DNA of 64,000 nucleotides from Deltaproteobacteria bacterium. Lineage in GTDB: Bacteria; Desulfobacterota; Binatia; Bin18. Location: the NCBI GenBank assembly GCA_016874775.1, contig VGTJ01000003.1, positions 1 through 64,000 of the forward strand, written 5' to 3'. This document shows, one piece after another, positions 42,981-52,249 of the stretch (positions are counted from its first letter, which is position 1; each line of letters opens with the position of its first letter). The translations under genes were made by a program, and so were the position numbers. The notes under the pieces were generated by a model. It saw only the letters and a program-made list of their open reading frames with translations. It was not told where the DNA came from and did not search any database.

Positions 42981-43053
42981 CTCTTCCTCCCCAGAAGGTT
43001 TTCCTTTTCCTACCTCACAACCATCACTCTTTGCAAGGAACTCGCCCGAACGA

Positions 43054-43101
43054 AGAGGGGCAAGCCGCGTGCGCCGCAGGCGCAAAGCGGCTTGCCCCTC
43101 T
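43054..43101. repeat. long near-perfect hairpin between VOC and TPP genes
   Basis: Arms AGAGGGGCAAGCCGC (43054-43068) and GCGGCTTGCCCCTCT (43087-43101) pair perfectly over 15 bases, and the intervening TGCGCC/GGCGCA add six more pairs around a GCA loop. It lies between two divergent genes and has no T-tract; a REP-like unit is the likely reading. Confidence 0.75.
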
Positions 43102-43234
43102 GAGAGAGGGCGCCGACTTCAAAATCTTCTCCAACACCGGGCATCCCCCCCTGTCCACTCCTCGTGTGTCCAACACATCTCTCCTTGACGCTCATTCGTC
43201 AACACTCTACCCTGCCGCTCCAGGAGGAATCCCT

Positions 43235-44791
43235 ATGGCTGCAGAAATGCAAATGGTCACCGGTGCGGAAGCACTCTTAAATATCGCTGCAGCCGCAGGC
43301 ATAGGAGTCTGCTTCGCCAATCCTGGCACCACAGAACTCCCCCTGGTTCAAGCGCTCGATCGTCACCCGTCTATTCACTCCGTGTTAGCCATTTTTGAAG
43401 GCGTATGCACGGGCGCCGCCGATGGCTATACCAGAATCTCTGGCAAACCCGCACTCGCTCTCTTGCACCTGGGACCCGGTCTTGCAAACGGCCTTGCCAA
43501 TCTTCACAACGCTCGCAAAGCGGGGACTCCCGTTATTTCCGTTGTCGGCGAACACGCCTCCTGGCACATCGCAGCAAACGCCCCGTTAACATCTGACATC
43601 GAAACGCTCGCCCGTCCAATGTCAAAGTTCGTCCACACCACAACCCGTCCTGACCTTGCTGCCGCCGATATGGCCACCGCCATCTTCCACGCACTGCAAC
43701 TTCCGAGTGGCCCTTCAACCGTAATCGTCCCCGGAGATGTACAGTGGACGAAAGTCCCATACCAACCTCCAACCTTCCAACTCCCAGCTCCCGCAGTCCC
43801 CAACCCAACCGATATCGAACGTGCCGCCAAGGCTCTCCGTTCCGGCAGCGCAGCCCTTATCCTCAGTGGGTCGGCACTACGCACACCGGGTCTACGTGCC
43901 GCAGACCGTATCGCCCGTGCCACCGGCTGCAAAGTGCTCGCTCCCACGTTCCCACCTGTACAGGACCGTGGTGCTGGCCTCATTTGTCCTGAGAAAATCC
44001 CCTACCCCCCAGAACCTGCTCGCCAGCTTCTCGCTCCTTACCACAACGTAATCCTTGCAGGAGCCAATGAACCCGTCGCATTCTTTGGCTATCCCGACAG
44101 CCGCAGCGGCTTGTGCGCAGAGGACGCCACAATCGTCCGCCTCTGCGACCCAACCGTCGATCCAGCTTCAGCCCTAGTTGCCCTTGCCGATTCCCTCGGG
44201 GCTCCATCCGATCATCCCGTCCCAGCTTCAGAGCGCCCACCGGCACCCAACGGTTCACTCACTCCTCTTTTGCTCTGCCAAGCCGTCGCTGCAGCACAAA
44301 CCGAAAATACTATTGTTATGGACGAAGGTGCTACCGCCGGGTTCGCCTACTATAGCCTCGCCGCTGGTGCTCCCCCCTTTACGTACATGACACTCACTGG
44401 TGGTTCTATAGGCCAAGGTTTGCCATGTGCCGTCGGTGCCGCCGCGGCAGAGCCCGAGAAACGCGTCATTTGCCTGGAAGGTGATGGCTCGTCGCTCTAT
44501 ACGATCCAATCCCTCTGGACTATGGCTCGCGAAAAACAAAACGTCACCACCATCATCTGTAAGAATCGCGCGTATTCCATTCTGCGCTGGGAAATGGAAC
44601 GCGCGAGAACGACTCCTGGCGCCGCAAGTCTTGCACTCACCGGTCTCGACAATCCTGAAATTTCCTATGTGAAAGTCGCAGAAGGCTTCGGTGTCGAGGC
44701 TCGCTCTGTTTCCACGGCAGAGACTCTCTCAGAGGCACTTTCGTATTCTTTTAGGTCGCCTGGACCCATGTTAATCGAAGCAAATTTATAG
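43235..44791 (+). CDS. thiamine-pyrophosphate enzyme, acetolactate synthase-like
   Basis: 518 residues from ATG 43235 with AGGAGG eight bases upstream; an earlier ATG at 43031 would translate the hairpin repeat. Glu55 in IFEGVCTGAADGYTR is the cofactor-activating residue; central domain with GSAALILSGSALRTPG; TPP/Mg site CLEGDGSSLYTIQSLWTMAR followed by CKNRAYSILRWEMER. This short ilvB-like subgroup (also resembling benzoylformate or 5-guanidino-2-oxopentanoate decarboxylases) often stands outside branched-chain amino acid operons, so a decarboxylase/lyase role is as likely as acetolactate synthesis. Confidence 0.87.
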   Translation: MAAEMQMVTGAEALLNIAAAAGIGVCFANPGTTELPLVQALDRHPSIHSVLAIFEGVCTGAADGYTRISGKPALALLHLGPGLANGLANLHNARKAGTPVISVVGEHASWHIAANAPLTSDIETLARPMSKFVHTTTRPDLAAADMATAIFHALQLPSGPSTVIVPGDVQWTKVPYQPPTFQLPAPAVPNPTDIERAAKALRSGSAALILSGSALRTPGLRAADRIARATGCKVLAPTFPPVQDRGAGLICPEKIPYPPEPARQLLAPYHNVILAGANEPVAFFGYPDSRSGLCAEDATIVRLCDPTVDPASALVALADSLGAPSDHPVPASERPPAPNGSLTPLLLCQAVAAAQTENTIVMDEGATAGFAYYSLAAGAPPFTYMTLTGGSIGQGLPCAVGAAAAEPEKRVICLEGDGSSLYTIQSLWTMAREKQNVTTIICKNRAYSILRWEMERARTTPGAASLALTGLDNPEISYVKVAEGFGVEARSVSTAETLSEALSYSFRSPGPMLIEANL

Positions 44792-45119
44792 CGCCGGTTG
44801 TCTGTTCTTTTACCGCTTATTGATGATCACTTCTGGTTTTAATAACTAACAAAATCCTTTCCGATCCATTACTGACCTCTGAGTACCCCATCATTTGACC
44901 CCCAAAGTCTGCCAGGTCCCGAAACTGCGGATCTTTTGTGTCTTACAAAACACACTGAAAACGTAGCAACTCTACAAATCTCTGCTATACTCCCCTCATG
45001 TTTACTTGTGGTTGGATGAAGACAAATGGAGAACAAAAGCTGACTCCCGACGCACTTCATGCTAAATGTGCAGCAAACAATACTTGAGACGCTCAGGCTT
45101 TTCTTTGTGAAAAAACCCC
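44792..45119. other. intergenic region upstream of the sensor kinase, no gene
   Basis: No coding frame or strong hairpin found. It is more A+T-rich than its surroundings (for example TTTTAATAACTAACAAAATCC), which suits a promoter region for the plus-strand sensor kinase, but no clear -35/-10 pair could be defended. Confidence 0.5.
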
Positions 45120-47705
45120 ATGACTTCCATCGATTCACGCCCACAGCCACTCGTACCGATACCCAGTTCTCCCTTCAGTCGTCCACTCACCCATATCTCT
45201 CACAGCGTGTTCACAGAACGTCCAGATGGCTATCTGGTAACTGACGGAGCTGGAACTATTCAAGAAGCCAATTTTTCCGCCGCACATCTTTTACAAACGA
45301 CTCCAGCTGCTCTCCGCGGCAAACCGATTCTACGTTATCTGGCACAAGACAGTCGTAAGCTTTTCCTTTCCTTCCTCCGTCGCCTTCGCACCTCCGCCCC
45401 TCGTATCCAATCTTCACGAGCAACCCTGCAGCCTCATCGTGGCCCCTCTCTCCACGTTACCTTATCGGTCCTGGCATCGCGCGACGTCACTGGCAGATTT
45501 CTCACTTTTCACTGTCAGTTGACTGACCTCTCTCCGCACCAACGTTTCGATTCTCCTCGTGAACCTGGAGAATCTCAACCAACCGACCTTGATGCAATGA
45601 AGGATCTTACTCTCTGTACGCACGACCTCAACGGAGTCCTCCTCTTTGTCAACCACGCAGTCGCGTCTGCCCTTGGTTATCAAACGCGGCACATGATCGG
45701 CCATAGCCTTGCAGAGTTTCTTGTTCCCGCCGAACAGCGCCAGTTTGACGCCTACATCCAACGTATCCAAAGTAGCCCCATACAATCAGGCGCATTACGT
45801 TTCTCCACCAGAACTGGTGAAGAGCAATACTTCATGTACCGGACCGCTCGTCACGAGGTTGCAGGTCATCCACTCTATGTTCACCTGTATGCACAAAGAC
45901 ACTCTGCTGAGACCCAACGCAACAGCCCGCGTGTGTTACCCCGTGAAGGGCGTCAGTATTATACTCGAGATCAAGCCGAGGCGCTGGCCAAAACGAATGA
46001 AATCCTCCAAAAGGAAATCGCCGATCGCTCTCGAGCCGAAGCAGCGCTGCAACAGGCCCATCAAGATCTCGAACGCCGCGTTGCAGCCCGTACTGTGGAA
46101 CTTTTTCAGGCGAACATGTTACTGGAACAAGAGATCATCGAGCGGCAACATGCTCAGGACGCCCTTCGCAATAGCGAAGCCCGTTACCGATTGCTCAGCG
46201 CTTCTGCTCCTATTGGTATCGCTCAGACTGACGCGAACGGCGCAATCGTCTATACGAACCCGTATTGGCAAACGCTAGCCCATCTGACCTTCGAACAAAC
46301 GTTAGGCAAAGGCTGGCTCCAAGCGATACATCCCGATGATCGAAGCTCGGTCGCCACCGCCTGGTCGACTTCCGTCCGCACCTATCGTGAATTCTCCCTC
46401 GAATGGCGATTCTTCCTTCCCAGCGGTGAGCCCCTCTGGGTTCATGCTCGAGCTACGCCGCTTCGTTCCGCAGAAGGTGAATTCGTCGGTCATGTCAGTA
46501 CTCTCGAAGATATTACCTCTCAGAAAAAAGCTCAGGCATTACTCCAAGAAGAAGCCCAAGTCTCCCGCAGACAGACCACTGCCCTTGCCCGCACGCTCAA
46601 AGCGCTGACCGCCGAACCCAACCTCGATTCCTTCTTAAGCCAGGTATTGACCGCCATTGCTCAGCAGTTGAATACGTATCGAGCCCGCTTGTGGCTCTAT
46701 GAAAAGTCACAGGAGAGTTTTTCGCCATATATGGCGTACGAAAATGGAGCCGCCCAACTCATTCCTTCCACCACCTCCTCTTCTCATCTTGCTGCGGATT
46801 TCGACGAGTCGCTCTTCTGGCCCGAACTCGTACAGACACATCGCCCTATTCTCGTTACCGATGTCGAACACGATCCACGCCTATCCCACGGGAAGGAATT
46901 GTACGCTCTGGGTACCCGCACGCTGCTGCTGGTTCCTCTTCTCCTGGAAGATGAGGCTACAGGGTGGCTAAGCCTTCAAAGTACAACACTGAACAACTAC
47001 CGTCCCGAGGAGATCGAACTCGCTCAAGCTTTGGCCCAGCAAATTGCCCTTGCTATGCAGCTAGCCAATTTTGCTGAACAACGCCGACAAGCCGCGATCC
47101 TCGACGAGCGTAATCGCTTGGCTCGTGAGATTCACGATACTCTAGCCCAGAGCCTGACCGGTATTGTCATTCAACTAGAGGCAGCAAAAGAAATCCTCTC
47201 TCCAGCCCCCGATGGTGCACAGCTCCACTTAACCCGAGCAATGGCTCTCGCGCGCGAAGGCCTCACGGAAGCTCGCCGCTCGGTACGTGCATTACGTCCA
47301 CAAATGCTCGACCATCAAGATCTGCCCACTGCCTTGCAACACTTGACGACCCAGCTCAGCACGCGTACGCAGATTCCTATCGCATTCACGCTTCACGGCA
47401 CTCCCTGCACTCTCCCAGCCGAAGTTGCCGCAAATCTTTTGCGCATCAGTCAAGAAGCTATTATTAATGCTTGGAAACATGCACAACCGAAAACCATTTC
47501 GCTCGATTTAGAATTTCAACTAGGCGAGGTACGCCTGCGGGTATGTGACGATGGTCGCGGATTTGACACCGTGTCCTCTCCAGCCGCAAGTGGTTTTGGC
47601 CTTATCAGTATGCGGGAACGCGCAGAACGTCTCGGCGGACATCTTACGATCGCTAGTACCCCTGGGCATGGTACCGAAGTAACAGTTACAGTTTCCACCT
47701 CTTAA
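45120..47705 (+). CDS. PAS-GAF sensor histidine kinase, NarX/DegS (HisKA_3) type
   Basis: 861 residues, no membrane segment, so probably a cytoplasmic sensor. Order: PAS (about 30-120), PAS (about 160-270), a coiled-coil linker (TNEILQKEIADRSRAEAALQ region), PAS-3 (about 345-465, PIGIAQTDANGAIVYTNPYW and WHARATPL-type ending), GAF (about 485-640), then HisKA_3 with phospho-acceptor His672 in RLAREIHDTLAQSL and a HATPase_c domain with CDDGRGFD and GFGLISMRERAERLGG. It autophosphorylates and passes phosphate to the response regulator gene 25 bases downstream. The signal is unknown. No strong Shine-Dalgarno is visible before the ATG. Confidence 0.93.
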   Translation: MTSIDSRPQPLVPIPSSPFSRPLTHISHSVFTERPDGYLVTDGAGTIQEANFSAAHLLQTTPAALRGKPILRYLAQDSRKLFLSFLRRLRTSAPRIQSSRATLQPHRGPSLHVTLSVLASRDVTGRFLTFHCQLTDLSPHQRFDSPREPGESQPTDLDAMKDLTLCTHDLNGVLLFVNHAVASALGYQTRHMIGHSLAEFLVPAEQRQFDAYIQRIQSSPIQSGALRFSTRTGEEQYFMYRTARHEVAGHPLYVHLYAQRHSAETQRNSPRVLPREGRQYYTRDQAEALAKTNEILQKEIADRSRAEAALQQAHQDLERRVAARTVELFQANMLLEQEIIERQHAQDALRNSEARYRLLSASAPIGIAQTDANGAIVYTNPYWQTLAHLTFEQTLGKGWLQAIHPDDRSSVATAWSTSVRTYREFSLEWRFFLPSGEPLWVHARATPLRSAEGEFVGHVSTLEDITSQKKAQALLQEEAQVSRRQTTALARTLKALTAEPNLDSFLSQVLTAIAQQLNTYRARLWLYEKSQESFSPYMAYENGAAQLIPSTTSSSHLAADFDESLFWPELVQTHRPILVTDVEHDPRLSHGKELYALGTRTLLLVPLLLEDEATGWLSLQSTTLNNYRPEEIELAQALAQQIALAMQLANFAEQRRQAAILDERNRLAREIHDTLAQSLTGIVIQLEAAKEILSPAPDGAQLHLTRAMALAREGLTEARRSVRALRPQMLDHQDLPTALQHLTTQLSTRTQIPIAFTLHGTPCTLPAEVAANLLRISQEAIINAWKHAQPKTISLDLEFQLGEVRLRVCDDGRGFDTVSSPAASGFGLISMRERAERLGGHLTIASTPGHGTEVTVTVSTS

Positions 47706-47730
47706 ATTCTTGAAGGACTATTTGACATAT

Positions 47731-48363
47731 ATGAACAAACAAAACCCTATTCGTATCCTCATCGTTGATGACCACCCAGTTGTTCGTCAAGGCTTAGTAG
47801 CCCTCATAGAACGTCGCGAAGATATGACCGTGGTAGGTGAAGGAAATAACGGGCGCGAGGCAATTGAACTCTTCCGTCGTTTCACTCCAGATATCACGCT
47901 GCTCGATTTACGGATGCCTGAAGTCGATGGTGTCACAGCCATCACCGCAATCCGCGAACAATCGCCTACTGCTCGTATTGTCGTCCTGACGACCTACGAC
48001 AGCGATGAGGACGTCTACCGTGGGTTGCGAGCAGGTGCGAAAGCCTATCTTCTCAAAGATACCCCACCGCAAGAGCTGCTCGACACAATTCGTGCTGTCC
48101 ATGCCGGGCAAACTCGTATCCCTCCCGATGTCGCCGCAAAACTTGCGGAACGCATGACCGGCCCAGAACTCACCCACAGAGAGCTTGATGTTCTCCGGTT
48201 ACTCATGGCGGGAAAGAGTAACAAAGAAATTGCCGCAGCCTTGTTCATAAGTGAAGGAACCGTAAAAACACACGTCAATAATATTCTCGGAAAACTCGGC
48301 GCCAGTGACAGAACACAAGCAGTGACCACCGCCCTCAAGCGAGGACTTGTCTCGTTATCCTGA
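47731..48363 (+). CDS. NarL/FixJ-family response regulator
   Basis: 210 residues from ATG 47731 (an in-frame TTG at 47710 is an alternative). Receiver domain with Asp13/Asp14, phospho-acceptor Asp59 in LLDLRMPEVDG, Thr88 and Lys109 (LLKD). The C-terminal LuxR-type helix-turn-helix reads LTHRELDVLRLLMAGKSNKE and EGTVKTHVNNILGKL. It binds DNA when phosphorylated by the adjacent kinase. Its targets cannot be inferred here. Confidence 0.95.
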   Translation: MNKQNPIRILIVDDHPVVRQGLVALIERREDMTVVGEGNNGREAIELFRRFTPDITLLDLRMPEVDGVTAITAIREQSPTARIVVLTTYDSDEDVYRGLRAGAKAYLLKDTPPQELLDTIRAVHAGQTRIPPDVAAKLAERMTGPELTHRELDVLRLLMAGKSNKEIAAALFISEGTVKTHVNNILGKLGASDRTQAVTTALKRGLVSLS

Positions 48364-48934
48364 TTTCACCCTGTTTACCTTGATCCCCATTTTGAGCCAT
48401 CTTCACCGGGCTGTTCTCCCCTGGAAAGTTTTGCAGGAAAAGAGACAGCCCTGGCTCTCCGAATCCTCCCGTCGTCACCCCCCGTATGCTGTATTTGTAA
48501 TTCTACCTTCTCCTCGATTGTTCAAATGCACGCATTTACGCTATGCAGGTATTCCCCAAGGAGGCCGTCCTGCGTTGCTCTACACCTTCTTTTCCTGCTG
48601 CGCGGACCAGGATCGCCGGTTCGCTGCTCCTAGGAAAAGTAAAAACCGCGATGCACCAGAGGACCACAAGGTCCTCGCACATTGCGTGCATACGTAAGCA
48701 GTGTAGGACGCCTCTGCCCCCTTCTCTTCACAGCACCCAGTCCCAAATACCGACAGAAAAACCAATCGCGTATGTATTCTCGCAATTCTCCGTCGTTCAG
48801 TCTTTTCACTATGCTCGACTCTCTTGCCCCTCTCCTCACGACTCTTTTCAGAGCCCCATGCACCCGAGCCAATTTTTTGATCGACACGAGGTCTTCTTCG
48901 TAGCTGGCAACCTTCCTGGGAGTATCGAGCGCTA
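48364..48934. other. intergenic region, no gene supported
   Basis: About 570 bases between the response regulator and the epimerase relic. Frames of up to 130 codons exist but have no family resemblance, no Shine-Dalgarno and unlikely residue composition. The stretch is pyrimidine-rich on the plus strand (repeated CCTTCTC, CCCCTCTCC). It may be decayed coding sequence beyond recognition. Confidence 0.5.
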
Positions 48935-49919
48935 ATGGCTAACCGCGGACACGTTCTTGTCGCCGGAGCTGGGGGATTTATAGGTTGCCATTTGGTAACC
49001 TACCTCAAGCGCCAAGGCTATTGGGTCCGTGGTGTGGATCTGAAGTACCCAGAATTTAGCTCCCATTTTGCTGACGAGTTTCTTTTGCTTGACCTACGGC
49101 GGCTGGAAGACTGCTTGGAAGCGACCCGAGACATCGACGATGTATATGCATTAGCCGCTGACACTGGCGGCAGCGGGTTTCTGCGTTCACGCAAAGCATC
49201 CTCTATATACAACAACTTACTACTCTCTCTCGACGCTAGAGTCCGCACGCACCAGACGTGTCAAACGCTATCTTCTTGCCTCTTCTCTTATTCTCGCCCT
49301 TGAGTCCGGAACCCCTCCCACAATTCCACTTCAATCAAGTGCTGATGAAAATGCCCTTCTCAGGGAACAGACCACAACCCTAGAGCAGCAATTCCTAGAG
49401 AGCTTCATCCTCCAGTCTGGCGTTGACTATGGTCTGGAAACCCGCATCGTTCGCCTCCCCAGCGTTTTCGGACCACTTTCTCCCTGGCAAGGTGGTAAAG
49501 AACGCGCTCCAGCAGCTCTCTGTCGCAAAATTGCTCAGGCAAAACTCGCGCAAACGACAGAAGTTGCAATTTGGGGGGATGGCAACCAATTACGAACTCT
49601 CTGTTACATTGACGACTGCGTCTCCGCTCTTTACCAAGCTATGCAAGCAGCCCACCCGCTTTCGACCATCCAGACCTCCTCCCCCCCACTTTCGATCAAT
49701 AATCTTGCTGACATCATCGCCGACATTGCCAACGTTCGCATCGCGAAGACTTATAGCCCCGTCCCCGAGAGCCTTCGACGAAGCACCTCCGACGATATCA
49801 ATCTCCCTCATGTAGTGGGACTGGAACCGCAGACATCAATTGAGCGGGGGTTAGCAATAACGTACTCATGGATTGAGGAAAACGTTCGTTCTCAACAACT
49901 CACAACTCCGACAACGTAG
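48935..49919 (+). pseudogene. GDP-mannose 3,5-epimerase-like gene, frameshifted
   Basis: The first frame (48935 to about 49230) gives VLVAGAGGFIGCHLVTYLKR, the NAD-binding GxxGxxG start, then DEFLLLDLRRLEDCLEATRD and YALAADTGGSGFLRS, close to GDP-mannose 3,5-epimerase. At the CTCTCTCTC run (about 49221-49230) the frame changes by one; the continuation reads RTRRVKRYLLASS, GLETRIVRLPSVFGPLSPW, KERAPAALCRKIAQAK, IWGDGNQLRTLCYIDDCVSA and INNLADIIADIANV, ending TAG 49917-49919. The catalytic YxxEK is replaced by LLREQ, so the enzyme would be dead even without the frameshift. In its active form it would make GDP-galactose/gulose for surface polysaccharide. Confidence 0.85.
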
Positions 49920-50031
49920 TCCGACGGCCCGGGGCCTCTTTAGTTTTCATACCTCCTTCCGATATTCTTCTCCGAAGACCCCTCAGGAGATCAGATTCAG
50001 GTCAACTTGCTGTCCGTATGCAACCTTTGCT

Positions 50032-51093
50032 ATGAAGAGTATACGGGATTTACTTGAACCCACTACCTTTATGACCCCTTACCAAGCGCCAACGGAAGTC
50101 TGCATAACCGTCGACACCGAATTCAGTATCGGTGGGGCCTTTGCAAACCCCACCGCTAATAAACCCGTAGGCCTACAGCGTGTCTTATGTGAGGTAGACG
50201 AAAAAGAAGAAGGCCTGGGATTCCTACTCGACACCTTTGCTGCCTATGGCATCTCGGCGACGTTCTTTGTTGAAGCGCTGAATCATTGCTATTTTGGCGA
50301 TGCCCCAATGCAAGCGCTTGCTCACCGCATTCTGGCATCCTCTCAAGACGTCCAGCTTCACCTTCACCCATGTTGGACCACTTTTCGTAACCCCCAGTGG
50401 CAGACAGACCTCCCACGCGCACAACGCAGCGACTCATGGGTCGGTCTCTCAGCCGATGAAACCTACGATCTTATTCAACTCGGCCTACAAACGTTTGAAA
50501 GATGGCAACTGCCGCGCCCGATCGCGTTTCGCACCGGGAATCTCCAACCAACCACCGCCATCTATAAAGCCATGGCGCAGTTGCAGATCCCCCTCTCGTC
50601 CCACATTGCACCTCCCATACACCGCTCGCCAGATCCAACGTTCCATCTTAGTGGAGGACGGCACTGGCTTCACGGTGTTTTAGAATTACCCGTGCTCAGT
50701 TACATCGAACTACGGATTGGGTCATGGCAACGACAACACTCGTTTACTGTTGTCGCAACATCTGTCAACGAAATTGACAACCTCCTATGGGCCGCCCGCC
50801 AACACGGCATATCACCAATAGTCATACTCGCCCACCCATTTGATTTCATCAAAGCGTCAGACCAACAGTATGTCCGCATACGACGCAATCGCCTCAACCA
50901 AGACCGTCTGCGTCACTTATGTCGCTTCGTACATCAACATCCACGCGACTTTGTCTCCGTTTCCTTTCGCCAAGGTATGGACAAGTGGCTCCAGGCTCAA
51001 GGAACTGAGAATCCCCGACTGAAAGTGTCTCCCTTTGGTGTCGTTCGCCGCTTGGCAGAGAATAGCTTAAATGATTTGCTGTGGACCTATTAG
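50032..51093 (+). CDS. polysaccharide deacetylase-like (WalW-type NodB) protein
   Basis: 353 residues if started at ATG 50032; ATG 50071 is also possible and neither has a clear Shine-Dalgarno. Metal/catalytic motifs: VCITVDTEFSIGG with Asp28 and Glu30, ISATFFVEALN, VQLHLHPCW with His110 and His112, and PIAFRTGNLQPT. These match NodB-homology proteins found in polysaccharide loci. No signal peptide, so a cytoplasmic sugar-nucleotide or glycolipid deacetylase is more likely than a wall enzyme. Downstream of the epimerase relic, it may be the remaining piece of a surface-sugar locus. Confidence 0.8.
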   Translation: MKSIRDLLEPTTFMTPYQAPTEVCITVDTEFSIGGAFANPTANKPVGLQRVLCEVDEKEEGLGFLLDTFAAYGISATFFVEALNHCYFGDAPMQALAHRILASSQDVQLHLHPCWTTFRNPQWQTDLPRAQRSDSWVGLSADETYDLIQLGLQTFERWQLPRPIAFRTGNLQPTTAIYKAMAQLQIPLSSHIAPPIHRSPDPTFHLSGGRHWLHGVLELPVLSYIELRIGSWQRQHSFTVVATSVNEIDNLLWAARQHGISPIVILAHPFDFIKASDQQYVRIRRNRLNQDRLRHLCRFVHQHPRDFVSVSFRQGMDKWLQAQGTENPRLKVSPFGVVRRLAENSLNDLLWTY

Positions 51094-51257
51094 CCCAACC
51101 AAGCAAGCGAACTCGTATCTGCTTCACCCACCACCGTCATCCGAAAACCATCATCATGAGGGTCCCGGCGCTTCTTTTACAACCGGGTAATCCTTGACAG
51201 CGATTTATTGGCATGGCTAATAGGTCTCTAATATCTTTTTAAGTTAAGGAGGAGGCT

Positions 51258-52175
51258 ATGCCGACACCACAACCGGCAATTTTCGCTACAATGGGACAAC
51301 ACCAATGGTATGTCCATCTGAGCCGCGAGTCTGGAGCAAATCTGACGACGATAAAATCCGTGCTCACTAACCTGCGAAAGGTCTGCAAGGATCAAGGAAT
51401 CAATCTCGTTCTCGGTTTTGGTCCAACCCTCTTGAAGGACCTCACCAAAGACATACCTAACGACTTTCAACCCTTTGAGACGATCAAGTCGATTGACGGC
51501 AGTGGCCGTGAAGCAAAAGGGACACAAGAAGAACTCCTCATCTGGATGAATAGCCCGCGGAAGGATCAGGTGTGGAAAGCTCAGTGGGATGCTCGTCAAG
51601 GGTTGGGCGGCCATATGAAAGTTGCACGCGAAACGATGACGTTCATTTACGGCAACTCGCTCGACATGACCGGCTTCATCGATGGCACCGGCAACCCGAC
51701 CCCAGATCGTGAACGTGAAGTTGCGGTTGTTGCCAACGGTCAACCAGGAGCAGGTGGAAGTTTTATCCTTGCTCAGCGTTGGATTCACGACTTAGCATCG
51801 TGGGAAAAGCTACCGCTACAGGACCAGGAAGGCGTCTTCGGTCGCACGAAAGCCGACTCGACACGTCTCGACAAGCAACCAGCCCATTCGCATTTGTCTC
51901 ATGTCGAGCTACGTCAAGGGACAACCGCAGATGCGGCAAAGCCAAAACGGGACGAGATCGCTCGCCGTTCAACACCGTATGCCTTTCACGATGGTACGGT
52001 CGGCTTATATTTCATGGCCTTCTGCCGAGCACAGGCTCCCTTCCGCGAACGCTTACGAGCAATGTATGGAGCTGATGGTGGAGTCAAAGACAAACTTGTC
52101 GACTTCAGCAATCCAGCGTCAGGCTCTTTCTACTTTGCCCCAGCAGTAGAAATCCTCGATAGTTCCCTTGCGTAA
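51258..52175 (+). CDS. DyP-type haem peroxidase
   Basis: 305 residues, the usual size for cytosolic class B-like DyP. The family motif GFIDGTGNP (139-147) holds the distal Asp; the proximal haem His is probably His215 in HLSHVELRQG; the distal Arg lies in ARRSTPYAFHDGTVGLYFMA (about 236). AAGGAGG precedes the ATG. Oxidises dyes, lignin-like phenolics or Mn with peroxide, or serves as cargo for an encapsulin, which is not seen nearby. It faces a superoxide dismutase gene, a logical partner supplying peroxide. Confidence 0.93.
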   Translation: MPTPQPAIFATMGQHQWYVHLSRESGANLTTIKSVLTNLRKVCKDQGINLVLGFGPTLLKDLTKDIPNDFQPFETIKSIDGSGREAKGTQEELLIWMNSPRKDQVWKAQWDARQGLGGHMKVARETMTFIYGNSLDMTGFIDGTGNPTPDREREVAVVANGQPGAGGSFILAQRWIHDLASWEKLPLQDQEGVFGRTKADSTRLDKQPAHSHLSHVELRQGTTADAAKPKRDEIARRSTPYAFHDGTVGLYFMAFCRAQAPFRERLRAMYGADGGVKDKLVDFSNPASGSFYFAPAVEILDSSLA

Positions 52176-52189
52176 GGAGCTATCAAAGC

Positions 52190-52228
52190 AGATACGCCAG
52201 ACAAGCTAGTCGCTTGTCTGGCGTATCT
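52190..52228. terminator. bidirectional hairpin between peroxidase and SOD genes
   Basis: A perfect 17-base stem, AGATACGCCAGACAAGC (52190-52206) and GCTTGTCTGGCGTATCT (52212-52228), with a five-base loop, centred between converging genes. There is no long T-run on either side, so termination is inferred from strength and position. Confidence 0.75.
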
Positions 52229-52249
52229 ACAAGCGCGTACAACTCACTG

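Noticed and set aside
43031-43234. N-terminal extension of the TPP enzyme
   Set aside because: It would translate a hairpin repeat; AGGAGG eight bases ahead of ATG 43235 marks the real start.
48543-48935. Plus-strand frame of 130 codons upstream of the epimerase relic
   Set aside because: No Shine-Dalgarno, unlikely residue composition and no family resemblance.
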